Part shown: positions 54,023-62,610 of the stretch, one piece after another
Layout: every line of letters begins with the position of its first letter
How positions within the stretch are numbered: position 1 is the first letter of the stretch
From: an uncultured Porphyromonadaceae bacterium
Lineage (GTDB): Bacteria; Bacteroidota; Bacteroidia; Bacteroidales; Muribaculaceae
DNA length: 62,952 nt
Assembly: GCA_947573485.1 (NCBI GenBank)
Contig: CANPGB010000018.1
Coordinates: 1-62,952 of the forward strand
Reading direction: 5' to 3'
The notes under the pieces: model-generated
What the model was told of the DNA's origin: nothing
Databases searched by the model: none
What the model saw: only the letters and a program-made list of their open reading frames with translations
Position numbers and translations under genes: made by a program

Positions 54023-54138
54023 ACTTTAAGCGAATATAATGACCAAAAGGTGCCAAATATGGCACTTGTGAGTACAAACACATGTTGCAATACATGTTGC
54101 AACATGCCGCTTAAAGTCCCGGTTAAGTTACTTTAAGC
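54023..54138 (+). repeat. Three copies of ACTTTAAGC around two tandem 11-mers before the integrase
   Basis: ACTTTAAGC occurs directly at 54023-54031 and 54130-54138 and inverted at 54109-54117. Between them lies a palindrome GTGCCA-AATA-TGGCAC (54050-54065) and a tandem ACATGTTGCAA pair (54080-54090 and 54092-54102, with a single T between). Repeats of this kind are typical of integrase arm-type sites or of repressor operators. Confidence 0.6.
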
Positions 54139-55332
54139 ATGGCCTCATTAAGACTCTATCTCGACACCCGTTACACAGCCTCTGATACTCTCGAGGCTCC
54201 TATAAAAATAATACTTCATCATCGTTCACAAGCCTCACACATCCTTACCGGCATCAAAGTGCTGCCCTCGCAGTGGGATAAGCTGAAATGCAAAGTTGTG
54301 AGGCACCCCAACGCTGCACGTATAAACCGCTTGCTGCAGGAGCGCATAGGCGCTATGAGCGCTATAATTTCGCGCCTGGTGCTCGACTATAACCTGCGCA
54401 CCATGAGCGCTGCGGAATTATGCAGCAAGATAAAGCAGGAACTCAACCCCGAGGAGGCGCAGCCTGTAGTCCGCGACACAAAAACCGTCAAAGTTTGGTT
54501 CGAGAAATGGATTGCGCATAAAGCCGGGCGAACGCGCGACCTCTACGAGGTAACAGAGCGTCGCATAATAGCCTGGCTTGGCGAAGTGAAGTATTCAAAG
54601 CTTCATTTTGAAGATATTAACCGCGACTGGCTCATGAGCTTTGATGACTTCCTCGCCAGTACCGCCCCCTCGGCAAATGCCAGAGCGATACATATGCGCA
54701 ACCTCAGGGCTGTATGCAACTACGCTATCGACAATGACGTGACCGGCAACTATCCATTTAGGAGATTCAAGATTGAATCGACGGCCACACGCAAACGCAG
54801 CTTAAATGTTGAAGTTCTGCGCCGCATCTTCGCACATACTTGTGCTGAAGAGTGGCAGCAGCGCTACCTCGATGCCTTCAAGCTCTCGTTTTTGCTAATC
54901 GGCATTAACATAGTAGACCTGTGTGCCCTTACCGAAGTGCGCAGCGGTCGCATTGAGTATATACGCTCGAAAACAAAACGGCGCTATGACATCAAAGTCG
55001 AGCCTGAGGCTATGGCTTTGATTGATAAATACCGTGGCGCCGCGCACCTGCTCTCCTTTGCTGACAACTGCGCCAACTACCGCCATTTCTATAACAAAAT
55101 GAGCAGTACTCTTCGCATAATCGCGCCGCAAGTTGGCCTCAAAGAGCTCACGAGCTATTTTGCCCGGCACTCCTGGGCCACACTTGCGTCGCGCATCGGC
55201 ATACCGCATGAGACAATAGCTCGGGCACTGGGGCATGGAGGCCACTCCGTTACTGACATCTACATTGACTACGACATGCAGAAAGTTGATGAAGCTAATC
55301 GCAAAGTTCTCGACTATCTTTTTGGCCATTAA
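54139..55332 (+). CDS. Tyrosine recombinase (phage integrase)
   Basis: The 397-residue protein has an N-terminal arm-binding domain (about 1-95, with the GIKVLPSQWDK motif), a SAM-like core-binding domain (about 115-210) and a catalytic domain (about 220-397). Visible catalytic residues are Lys278, Arg343, His366 and the nucleophile Tyr375 in VTDIYIDYD. The Arg expected near 257 is Asn, and the His expected three residues before Arg343 is Tyr340, a pattern also known in Bacteroidota integrases such as IntDOT, which lacks the first Arg. It should integrate the element into tRNA-Ser. Its stop overlaps the tail gene's stop. Confidence 0.93.
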   Translation: MASLRLYLDTRYTASDTLEAPIKIILHHRSQASHILTGIKVLPSQWDKLKCKVVRHPNAARINRLLQERIGAMSAIISRLVLDYNLRTMSAAELCSKIKQELNPEEAQPVVRDTKTVKVWFEKWIAHKAGRTRDLYEVTERRIIAWLGEVKYSKLHFEDINRDWLMSFDDFLASTAPSANARAIHMRNLRAVCNYAIDNDVTGNYPFRRFKIESTATRKRSLNVEVLRRIFAHTCAEEWQQRYLDAFKLSFLLIGINIVDLCALTEVRSGRIEYIRSKTKRRYDIKVEPEAMALIDKYRGAAHLLSFADNCANYRHFYNKMSSTLRIIAPQVGLKELTSYFARHSWATLASRIGIPHETIARALGHGGHSVTDIYIDYDMQKVDEANRKVLDYLFGH

Positions 55333-57149
55333 TCTTTTATTGGCCAAAAAACACCTTTTATGAGCTGCGACATGCCCTCTTCAGTAAACGTCGCGGTTAG
55401 CTTCTCGCAAAGGTATTTTTTTCCACGAATAAAGAAAACGGCCTTAGGGTCCGGTATGGAATCAGCAAGAAACTTGAAGGTTGTTTTCTGTTGAGTGTCT
55501 ATCTTGCTGTAGTTTGTTCCCGGTCGGGTGAATCGGTCCTTGATTCTCAGAGAGAAGTGAAGATTTTGATAACCCGACCAATCCGATTTTACCTCTATAT
55601 CCTCGGCATACGGGTGCGGGAGTTGGCCGTTCATCGGCACGCCCGCACCGTCCCACCAGGCTATGTAAATGCAGTCGTAGTACTCGGCTTTCTCCTGGGC
55701 CTCTCCTGCGATGAGCGCCTGCGCAGCGTAGGGCTGGTAGAGTGTCTCATCTACTTTTTTCTTGTACGCTTCGGCGCCCCTGTCCAAAAAGGTATCTTCG
55801 GCATTAGGTTCATCGTATCCGGCCAACGACATAAAGAGGAGACGTCCGTACTTGTCTTCGGTCTCATCTATGCGAGGCGGGATAAATTCAATCTCAGTCT
55901 CCTGCGCGTCGTCAGATTCATCTGCTATTGAGCCGCCGAACATGTTCAGTGGTCTCAGCTCCATTTTATACGAGTAGATATTTGGCGCCCACCCTTCGCG
56001 CTCCTCAACGAGCGTTTTATAAAGAGAGCGCACGATGAAATAAGCATCTACGTCAGCAGCATACAGCACTTTGTCGGCATTCGACTTTCTACCCCAGGCT
56101 CCCTCTCCGTTTGACAACTTTTTGTTGCTGCTTATAAGTTCCGTCAGGGTATCATACTTCAGCGCTCGATTCTTCCAATCTTTGATGAACCAGTCGCAGG
56201 AGTAGTACTTCCACATATCGTGGTCGCACTTTTTATATACAAGATTCTGAGCTCCTGCGTACTCACATCTGCTGTCCTCGACCGAGACGTCGACATTGTG
56301 CTCATCGATAATATCTGTGAGCTCTACGGGCGGCAGCGCGGCAAGAGTGTTTTCGGTGAAAGCGAAAGTCACACTCTTGCCGCGGTGGTTGATTGAGAAC
56401 TCACCGCCGAGAAACAGGCCGAGTTTCTCAAAGAACTCGTCTACTGTCCAATGAGGCAATGCACGGGCGAACTCCGGCATATCCCAGGCGTAAGGCAGTG
56501 CATTGCAGATTAGAAGATATTTATACCTCTCGTCAGCTTCCCACTGCGAGAAGTCGCAGCTGTAGCCCACCGCATCACAAATCTTCTTTGCGATGTAAAT
56601 AAGGTAGGGCTGCCAGCTGCGACCCTTACATTCAGTGTGCCACTTGTAGGTCTTTGTTGTTGCTTCGTACTGGGCAAGATTTTGAATATTGCCGGACGAA
56701 TCATTTACCCAGGGCAACGCCACACAGCGCATGCCGTTGTCGGCAGGACTCCAGGCTTTGGCCGGAGTGCTGTCATCGGCGTCGGCTCCTGTGCCAAGTT
56801 CGAGCTCATTGATGTATACGTCGTCGAAAGTCTTGTCGAAGTTCTGCTCCGAGCGGCCCTCGAGGAACTGCACCTTAACCTCGGTTTCTGTTATCTCCGT
56901 TATAGTCACCGACCCGGCCTTATAGAAATCGCGGTGTCTAATCTCACAATCGAATATGACCTTTCCGGCGATGACATCTGCGCGGTTTATCCTCCCGAAA
57001 ATTTCGGTATTTGTCCGGCAACCGCGCAGAGGCAGCGATATAGAGAGCGTATAGGAGTCACTGCCCGAAAAAAGGTTGTTTTCCGATACATATTCAAATG
57101 ATGTACCCTTTTTGAGAACGGCAGCGACGCCGTTAATTCTTATTTCCAT
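55329..57149 (-). CDS. Prophage tail protein, likely distal-tail type
   Basis: This 606-residue protein begins MEIRINGVAAVLKKGTSFEY and has no signal peptide or membrane helix. Its acidic, aromatic-rich composition and position directly after a tape-measure gene are typical of phage tail-hub or distal-tail proteins in Bacteroidales prophages, though I do not recognise a named domain. Its start shares one base with the tape-measure stop (TAATG), so the two are translated as a pair. It may form the end of the tail tube. It ends against the integrase gene, where the phage would normally carry further tail genes. Confidence 0.75.
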   Translation of the reverse strand: MEIRINGVAAVLKKGTSFEYVSENNLFSGSDSYTLSISLPLRGCRTNTEIFGRINRADVIAGKVIFDCEIRHRDFYKAGSVTITEITETEVKVQFLEGRSEQNFDKTFDDVYINELELGTGADADDSTPAKAWSPADNGMRCVALPWVNDSSGNIQNLAQYEATTKTYKWHTECKGRSWQPYLIYIAKKICDAVGYSCDFSQWEADERYKYLLICNALPYAWDMPEFARALPHWTVDEFFEKLGLFLGGEFSINHRGKSVTFAFTENTLAALPPVELTDIIDEHNVDVSVEDSRCEYAGAQNLVYKKCDHDMWKYYSCDWFIKDWKNRALKYDTLTELISSNKKLSNGEGAWGRKSNADKVLYAADVDAYFIVRSLYKTLVEEREGWAPNIYSYKMELRPLNMFGGSIADESDDAQETEIEFIPPRIDETEDKYGRLLFMSLAGYDEPNAEDTFLDRGAEAYKKKVDETLYQPYAAQALIAGEAQEKAEYYDCIYIAWWDGAGVPMNGQLPHPYAEDIEVKSDWSGYQNLHFSLRIKDRFTRPGTNYSKIDTQQKTTFKFLADSIPDPKAVFFIRGKKYLCEKLTATFTEEGMSQLIKGVFWPIKD

Positions 57150-60100
57150 TACTTCCTGCGTGATTTGGGTTTCTTGTTGTTCATGAGCTTATTGTAATCG
57201 TCCTGAGCCTTTTGCATGCCGTGGTCTCCGCTGACCGTATTTACAGTTACAAAAGGCTCATCGAGGCGGTCTGCGAGGCGTTGCATTGTGGCCGCATATT
57301 CACTGTTCTGCTCTACGACCACAGTTTGCGGCGCCGACTGCACGACTACCGAAGGAGCCACAGGCTGCGAGGCAAGCAACATAGGCGCTGTTATGCTCCG
57401 GCTTACATCCGCTTTGGTTATAGAGCCTATGGTGTTTGTGCGCTGCGCATAGTCAAGAGCCTCGAGAAGAGGGCGGGTTCGTGGGTTGTTGACCAGTTTT
57501 TGGCTTGCAACCCACTCGCCTGCATGGACTACCCCGACCGGCTCGTCCTTGCCCCCTTTCGGGGTAAAACCGCCTTCCGAATAGCCCTGAGCCTCGCTCG
57601 CCTGTTGCTGCTTCTTTATGGCTGCAATCTGCAGCATGCCGGCAGCTACAGCCATGGCGGCGGCGATAGGCGCCATGACAAAACCGGTTACGGGGATAGC
57701 TGCAGCCGAGCCGTAAGCGCTGATAGCATTTTGAGCTGTCTGCGCAACGGCCTGGATAACCTGCATGGCAAACTGTTTGCGGTTTGCCTCTTTTTTTACG
57801 CGGGCTATCTCCTCCTCTTTCTTCTTCTCGAGCATTGCGATGCGGTATGAGTTGCCCTCTGCCGCGTTTATCTCCGCCGAGTAACGGTTCTCGATAGCTG
57901 CCGTCTGCTGCTGAACCTCAGCCTCAACAATGGCGGTGAGCTGAGAGAATATATTGCTCATGCCGCTCGTCACCGTCTGGAAAGATTGAGTAAATGCTTT
58001 ACCGCCTTCCGAGTTGAGCCAGTCGGCCGATTTTTGGATTGCGGCTTTCACCGGGTTAGAAGTTTCCTCGCCAACCTTGATGCCGTGCTTCTGCGCTATG
58101 GCGATGCGGGCGAGTTGGTAGGCTTCCTCAAGCCTTAACAGCTCTTCTTTATTGCTGCGTGCAAGAACAAACTCCTGTTCATAAACCCTCTCCAGGATTT
58201 CGAGCTCGCTTGCATAAGCCTCCTCTCGTTCGGCGAGCGAGGGGCCGAAGAACTCATCTTTTACCTTTTTATCGGCTGCACGCTTCGCATTTTCAGTGTC
58301 GTTCGCGGTTTTCTCCTTGCGCTGTCGCCGTGGTATCGATAATTCAAGATATTTTGCCTCATGATTATTCGCGAGCTCCCGGAGCTCATCAGCCTTGGCA
58401 AAATTTTTCTTCTTCCGGGCTTCCTCCGATTGCTTGGCGTAAATCTCCGCGAGAGCGAACTGATGCCGCATTTCCTCCGCTTCGAGCACAGAATTATATT
58501 CTTCAGTAGTGTAAACCTCCTGAAGATAATCCTCTACTATCTGACGCTGCCGCTGCTTGTTGATTTCGTTTTCCTTCTCGATAGAATTGTTATTGTAGGC
58601 CTCGGCGCGTTTAGCCTTAGCCTCCTCATACTTGGCCTGCATCTGCAGGCGCTCTGTGTCTGTGAGGTCCTGGCGTTTGAGGATTTTCTTATAATACTGC
58701 TCCTCAATCATCAAAGAATCATTGCTGTAGTCTACCGAGGTATAAGCACGGGGTTTCTTATTCTTACCGAACTTGAATCCACGGGCGGCATTAATCATAG
58801 CCTCAGCTGATTTTGCAGCTTTCCACTCATCCTCTGCTGCGAAACGGTCTTTTCCGGTGTCTGCGCCAAAATCCGGAACATCCCCGGTTTTCTTGCGAGC
58901 CACCACAACAACGCCTTCGTCGGCCTCTTCGAGTCGTTTCGCCAATGTCTCGAGAGCACTTATTTCATTATGTACATCCTCGTTGCTCTCGAGACGCACA
59001 TATTTACCGTTAGGCAGTATCGTCGAGGCTCCTTGATTACCGTTACTGTAATTGCGATCGAGCACTTCGCGGAACTCCGCAATTACTTTCCGCACCTCAA
59101 GAGCCGACATATTCTCATAATTGGTAGCGGGGGAGCCGAAAATCAACTCATTGACCGAGCGCTCATCTTCATGTTGGAGCGAGCCTTTGGTAATTTTACC
59201 AATGGCTCCGGCAATCTTTGAATCTCCGCGGAACACGCCGTTTTTGTCCTTGTACACCCCTATAGACTTGAGGAACTCAAGCGTCTCTTCTGAAAAACGG
59301 CGTTGTGTAGCCTCTTCAATTATGGTGCGCGTCCAGTCGGCAATTTCGATTTTAGAAAGAGACTCTTCCTTTGTAGTATTGCCGTAGCGCACTTTCCGCT
59401 TTGCATTTCGGAGTCCTTGGTTAATATCCTTTCCTTGCTCCTCAAGAATAGTGTTGAACTCCTTGTCGGTCTCCCGGTTTGCCTCCTCGAGACCACGGGC
59501 TTTTGCGGCGTTCGTTGCCTCGGTGGTGATAATCCTGTAAGCCTCAGCTACATTGTTGAGGGCTTCGATTTCATCGCCGAGACCTTTGAGATATTGCCCG
59601 TATTTATCGAGAATTTTCTGCTTGGCCTTGTTGTATTGGTTCGTGCCCTCCTCTGCCGTTTTGAGTCGATGAAAGAGACGGTCTATTTCCTCGCGCTCAG
59701 CTGTAATTTCCGAGTTGGTTTTTGCCAGCTGCTTCGAGAGTCTTTTCTGCGCCTCCTCACCCTCGCGGCTGCGGGTAACATACTTGATGAGGGCTGCTGT
59801 GGCCGCCACAATGGCAAGTGTGACCGCCCCCCAGGGGTTGGCCGAGAGCGAAGCCGAAAACAAGCGAATTGCAGCACGGGCGGAGTTCAGGCCGCGGGTG
59901 CATGCAATTATGGCCACACGGAACGGTATCAGCGCACCGCTCACCATTGCTTTCATCTGCAACATTGCCACTCGCCACCTCTGCTGCATGGCATAATTCA
60001 CCTCAAGGCCGTTTGTAAAGTAATAAAAAGTATTTATCAATGGCACAAGCAAAAGCCTGAAAGCCGGCAGAACACTCTTGCCGAGCATAAGTGCAACGCT

Positions 60101-61714
60101 GAAGGCTTTTGTGGCCGCTGTGGCTATTGTTGCCCGGGCTGCGTAAGCTACCATGGCAACTCTTGCGAGAGCAAGTGCTCCGACACTCACCAAAATCTCC
60201 TTATAGTAGCTTTTGGTGAAGGTGACAAGATTATTAAGCACACGCAGGAACACACCCGACGATGTGTATATGTGCTTCATAATCGGGTAGAGTTCCTGAC
60301 CGAGTTGCACGCACAACTCCTGCACACTCTTCTTCGCCTTATCGATAGCGGCCTGTGCGGTAGTGTTGAATATTTGGTATTCATTAGTAGCAGACGAAGC
60401 CTCCCGGAAAGCCTTGTCAGCCTCGCCCATTTGCCACTTCACCTCATCGAGATGCATAGCGAGGGTAGAAAGCACCTGGGAGACTCGGGCGGCGTCGAGC
60501 CCCATTTCCTTAAATGCCGGAGCGAGAGTCATAGTCGCGTTGTCGAAACCTACCGACTGCCCCATTTTTTGCAGCGCTTCGAGGAACATGAGCAGGCCGT
60601 CTTTGGCTGAGTCCTTCAGTACCCTGTTAAGTTTGGCCGCATTGAGTCCTAAGGTCGCTGCAAATTCCTTGTTCTTGTTGGCGAGGTTCATGATAACCTT
60701 CTGTATCGCAGTTGCCGACATTTCCACCTTTTGGCCGTTGGCATCAAGCACAGCACCAAAAGCGAGAATTTGTGGTATCGTGAGCCCGGCTTGCGAGCCT
60801 ATACCAGCCATTCGCTGCGCAAATTCTACAAGATAAGGCTTCGATGCAGTACAGTTCTGCGACAGTACGTTAACCGTTGAACCGACTGCAAGCATCGCAT
60901 CTCTTGTTCCGAGCATTTTCTCGACCCCGAAAATATTTGTCAGCTTGGCGATAGTCTGAGTGGCTCCCGAGCCTAAATCGACGAGCGCCACATTTATAAT
61001 GTCTGCCGCCTCAACGTAGCCCTGCACCGATTCGAGGGTATTCTTGCCGAGGCGTCCTGCTTCCTGGGCGAGCTCGTTGAGTTTCTCTCGAGGTGTGCGG
61101 GTATCCATTTTACGGAAAGCTGCGTTGAGTTTCTCAACGTCTTCGGCAGCCATGCCCGTATATTTACGGGTATTGGCGAGCTGCTCGTCCATTTCGGCAA
61201 AAGTATTCACCGCTTTTCTTCCGGCCATGACGAGCCCGGAGACAGCCGCACCGATACCTAAAATCGCGGTCTGGCAATTATTTAACCACACATTCATTCT
61301 CTCCCATGCAGAGCGCTGTGTAGCCATTGTCGAGTTAACGCGCTGAAGCTCCGCTTTTACCTGCCGTATTTTATCGACGTGCGCGTCCCATGCTGCAGTA
61401 CCGCGCTGCAATCCGTTGAGTTGCTGCTGAAGTTGGCGCAGTGCTGTGTTCAGCTGCTTGGGTGTGGCTTTGTCGAGCCGTGCAAGAACTTGCTCGGCAG
61501 TAGAAGCCGTGCCCCTGAGCTGCTCCATGGTACGACGCGTGGCGTTCAGCTCGCTCTGCAGCTTCTTCATCGAAGCTTTGTCTCCGGCAGTTGAGGCTTT
61601 GGCAATCCCCTGCTCCAGGCGCTTCGCATCCTTTTCGAGCTGAGAAAGCATCTGCTGAGCCTGTTTGCCGTTTACGGTGAGTATTACATTGGCTTTTGTA
61701 CTGTAATTTGCCAT
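57149..61714 (-). CDS. Prophage tail tape-measure protein
   Basis: The 1521-residue protein (from the ATG at 61714) has a long alpha-helical N terminus, a TP901-type tape-measure region with TFAEMDEQLANTRKYTG and GVEKMLGTRDAMLAVGSTVN, three groups of hydrophobic helices in the middle and near 1330-1380, and coiled-coil segments rich in Glu, Lys and Ala. It ends with the tail signature GGFTPKGGKDEPVGVVHAGEWV. Its length sets the tail length in phages. No chaperone gene of the type usually found before it is present. The frame is open upstream to 61903 but that part reads as non-coding. Confidence 0.92.
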   Translation of the reverse strand: MANYSTKANVILTVNGKQAQQMLSQLEKDAKRLEQGIAKASTAGDKASMKKLQSELNATRRTMEQLRGTASTAEQVLARLDKATPKQLNTALRQLQQQLNGLQRGTAAWDAHVDKIRQVKAELQRVNSTMATQRSAWERMNVWLNNCQTAILGIGAAVSGLVMAGRKAVNTFAEMDEQLANTRKYTGMAAEDVEKLNAAFRKMDTRTPREKLNELAQEAGRLGKNTLESVQGYVEAADIINVALVDLGSGATQTIAKLTNIFGVEKMLGTRDAMLAVGSTVNVLSQNCTASKPYLVEFAQRMAGIGSQAGLTIPQILAFGAVLDANGQKVEMSATAIQKVIMNLANKNKEFAATLGLNAAKLNRVLKDSAKDGLLMFLEALQKMGQSVGFDNATMTLAPAFKEMGLDAARVSQVLSTLAMHLDEVKWQMGEADKAFREASSATNEYQIFNTTAQAAIDKAKKSVQELCVQLGQELYPIMKHIYTSSGVFLRVLNNLVTFTKSYYKEILVSVGALALARVAMVAYAARATIATAATKAFSVALMLGKSVLPAFRLLLVPLINTFYYFTNGLEVNYAMQQRWRVAMLQMKAMVSGALIPFRVAIIACTRGLNSARAAIRLFSASLSANPWGAVTLAIVAATAALIKYVTRSREGEEAQKRLSKQLAKTNSEITAEREEIDRLFHRLKTAEEGTNQYNKAKQKILDKYGQYLKGLGDEIEALNNVAEAYRIITTEATNAAKARGLEEANRETDKEFNTILEEQGKDINQGLRNAKRKVRYGNTTKEESLSKIEIADWTRTIIEEATQRRFSEETLEFLKSIGVYKDKNGVFRGDSKIAGAIGKITKGSLQHEDERSVNELIFGSPATNYENMSALEVRKVIAEFREVLDRNYSNGNQGASTILPNGKYVRLESNEDVHNEISALETLAKRLEEADEGVVVVARKKTGDVPDFGADTGKDRFAAEDEWKAAKSAEAMINAARGFKFGKNKKPRAYTSVDYSNDSLMIEEQYYKKILKRQDLTDTERLQMQAKYEEAKAKRAEAYNNNSIEKENEINKQRQRQIVEDYLQEVYTTEEYNSVLEAEEMRHQFALAEIYAKQSEEARKKKNFAKADELRELANNHEAKYLELSIPRRQRKEKTANDTENAKRAADKKVKDEFFGPSLAEREEAYASELEILERVYEQEFVLARSNKEELLRLEEAYQLARIAIAQKHGIKVGEETSNPVKAAIQKSADWLNSEGGKAFTQSFQTVTSGMSNIFSQLTAIVEAEVQQQTAAIENRYSAEINAAEGNSYRIAMLEKKKEEEIARVKKEANRKQFAMQVIQAVAQTAQNAISAYGSAAAIPVTGFVMAPIAAAMAVAAGMLQIAAIKKQQQASEAQGYSEGGFTPKGGKDEPVGVVHAGEWVASQKLVNNPRTRPLLEALDYAQRTNTIGSITKADVSRSITAPMLLASQPVAPSVVVQSAPQTVVVEQNSEYAATMQRLADRLDEPFVTVNTVSGDHGMQKAQDDYNKLMNNKKPKSRRK

Positions 61715-61981
61715 TGAAATGCGATATTTACAAGTTAACTGTGCAAATATCGCCCGGCTCTGATGCGTAAGAAAAGACGTATCAGCCTGAGGCTCCGCCG
61801 AAAAAAGAGGGAGAGGTGTCGGAGTAGGAACGCACTCTGACGGAAGGGTGCCGGGAGGGAAAATCCCGGCTTTAAAAATTTGACTTTCAGGCAAATTTGG
61901 CACTTTTCTAGGGCCCCGTCAGCAAACATTTCATGGTTTGTAGCGGGTTGAAAAGTGCAACGAGCGAAGTATGAGCGAGTT

Positions 61982-62025
61982 GGGGGTTACGGGGGCTTGC
62001 CCCCGTAGTGGCTTCATGCACCCCC
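61982..62025. repeat. Nested inverted repeats upstream of the tape-measure gene
   Basis: An inner perfect 9-bp arm pair (61988-61996 with 61999-62007, 2-nt loop) sits inside an outer 6-bp pair (GGGGGT at 61982-61987 with ACCCCC at 62020-62025). The inner loop would form a very stable cruciform. It could be part of an origin of transfer or replication, but no relaxase is visible. Confidence 0.6.
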
Positions 62026-62105
62026 CACCGCCCTGCCGCGCGCCTCTGCCGCCCCTGCCGGAGGCTTCCCGCTATATGCGGCGAGGGGGGGCAAAAACGA
62101 AAGCA

Positions 62106-62146
62106 GGCAGCGCTCCGGCTTTGACCGTTGGAGCGCTGCCCGTTTT
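62106..62146. terminator. Bidirectional hairpin before RNA candidate 1
   Basis: A perfect 11-bp stem (62106-62116 with 62130-62140) with a 13-nt loop is followed by TTTT on the plus strand and by a T-rich stretch on the minus. It separates the tape-measure leader from the next unit. Confidence 0.75.
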
Positions 62147-62174
62147 GTTAAATGATAAATTATTATTACCTTTG
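62145..62174 (+). promoter_or_regulatory. Promoter of RNA candidate 1
   Basis: TTG (62145-62147) and TACCTTTG (62167-62174), 19 bp apart, pointing right into a region with no convincing protein gene. Confidence 0.8.
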
Positions 62175-62180
62175 TCGATG

Positions 62181-62421
62181 TAAATAAAAAAGCCCCACCG
62201 AGGCGCAGCCGTCACGGCTGCTTTAAAGTCCCGGACTACCCCTGCGGAGGTTACAGTTTAATGCTCAAAAGCACTATCTCTAACCACCCGAACTTGATGC
62301 TAACTACTTTAATTAACATAAGTCTGAGGCATTTGGCACAACACATAGGGTTATACTCAAAACTGAGTGCCTTTTGTCTTGAACCCACCCCCGAAATTTG
62401 CAGATTTCGGGGGCTTTTTTT
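62181..62421 (+). ncRNA. Candidate structured RNA 1, unknown
   Basis: The expected transcript of about 240 nt has a perfect hairpin GCAGCCG/CGGCTGC (62205-62211 with 62215-62221), a nested GGGTT/AACCC (62348-62352 with 62382-62386) around ACTCA/TGAGT (62355-62359 with 62364-62368), and a 10-bp terminator (62388-62397 with 62404-62413) followed by seven T. The 5' end 62182-62196 can also pair with 62410-62425 (15 bp, one bulge), which would exclude the terminator hairpin. A 74-residue open frame from 62261 lies in it but has no coding character. The family is not recognised. Confidence 0.5.
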
Positions 62422-62425
62422 ATTT

Positions 62426-62576
62426 CGTTGTCAACGTGCGGTAGTGTGCCTTCCGTGTGCGAAAGGTCTTTTGACGTGCACGTAAAAGTGCGTTGACCGC
62501 AGGCACAGCAAATATTTATCCCGTGTTTGCAGACCTTCAGGTCGAAAACCGGGGAAACACGAAGTGCACACTTGTA
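62426..62576. other. Palindrome-rich spacer between the two RNA candidates
   Basis: It contains an inverted repeat GTCAACG/CGTTGAC (62430-62436 with 62491-62497), a perfect palindrome ACGTGCACGT (62474-62483), and a long hairpin CGTGTTT/AAACACG (62522-62528 with 62555-62561) enclosing GACCT/AGGTC (62532-62536 with 62539-62543). I see no gene in it. Confidence 0.6.
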
Positions 62577-62608
62577 TTTGATGAGCCGGAGGCAGCGCTC
62601 TAACTTTG
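62577..62608 (+). promoter_or_regulatory. Promoter of RNA candidate 2
   Basis: TTTG (62577-62580) and TAACTTTG (62601-62608), 20 bp apart: the best-matching promoter in the right-hand region. Confidence 0.8.
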
Positions 62609-62610
62609 CA

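Larger units (their letters stand above)
53930..62100. mobile_element. Prophage remnant at tRNA-Ser(GGA)
   Basis: The element contains a tyrosine integrase on the plus strand beside the tRNA and two prophage tail genes on the minus strand. No terminase, portal, capsid, lysis or replication gene is present, so it looks like a deletion derivative or a partial copy. A second copy of the tRNA 3' end that would mark the right boundary was not found up to the window end, so the right edge is a guess placed at the end of the gene-bearing part. Confidence 0.65.

Noticed and set aside
61971-62183. A 70-residue plus-strand frame through the nested inverted repeats
   Set aside because: It runs through a perfect palindrome and a terminator hairpin, is Pro/Arg-rich and has no recognisable domain.
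62261-62485. A 74-residue plus-strand frame inside RNA candidate 1
   Set aside because: It passes through the terminator hairpin and has no coding signature; a short leader peptide cannot be fully excluded.
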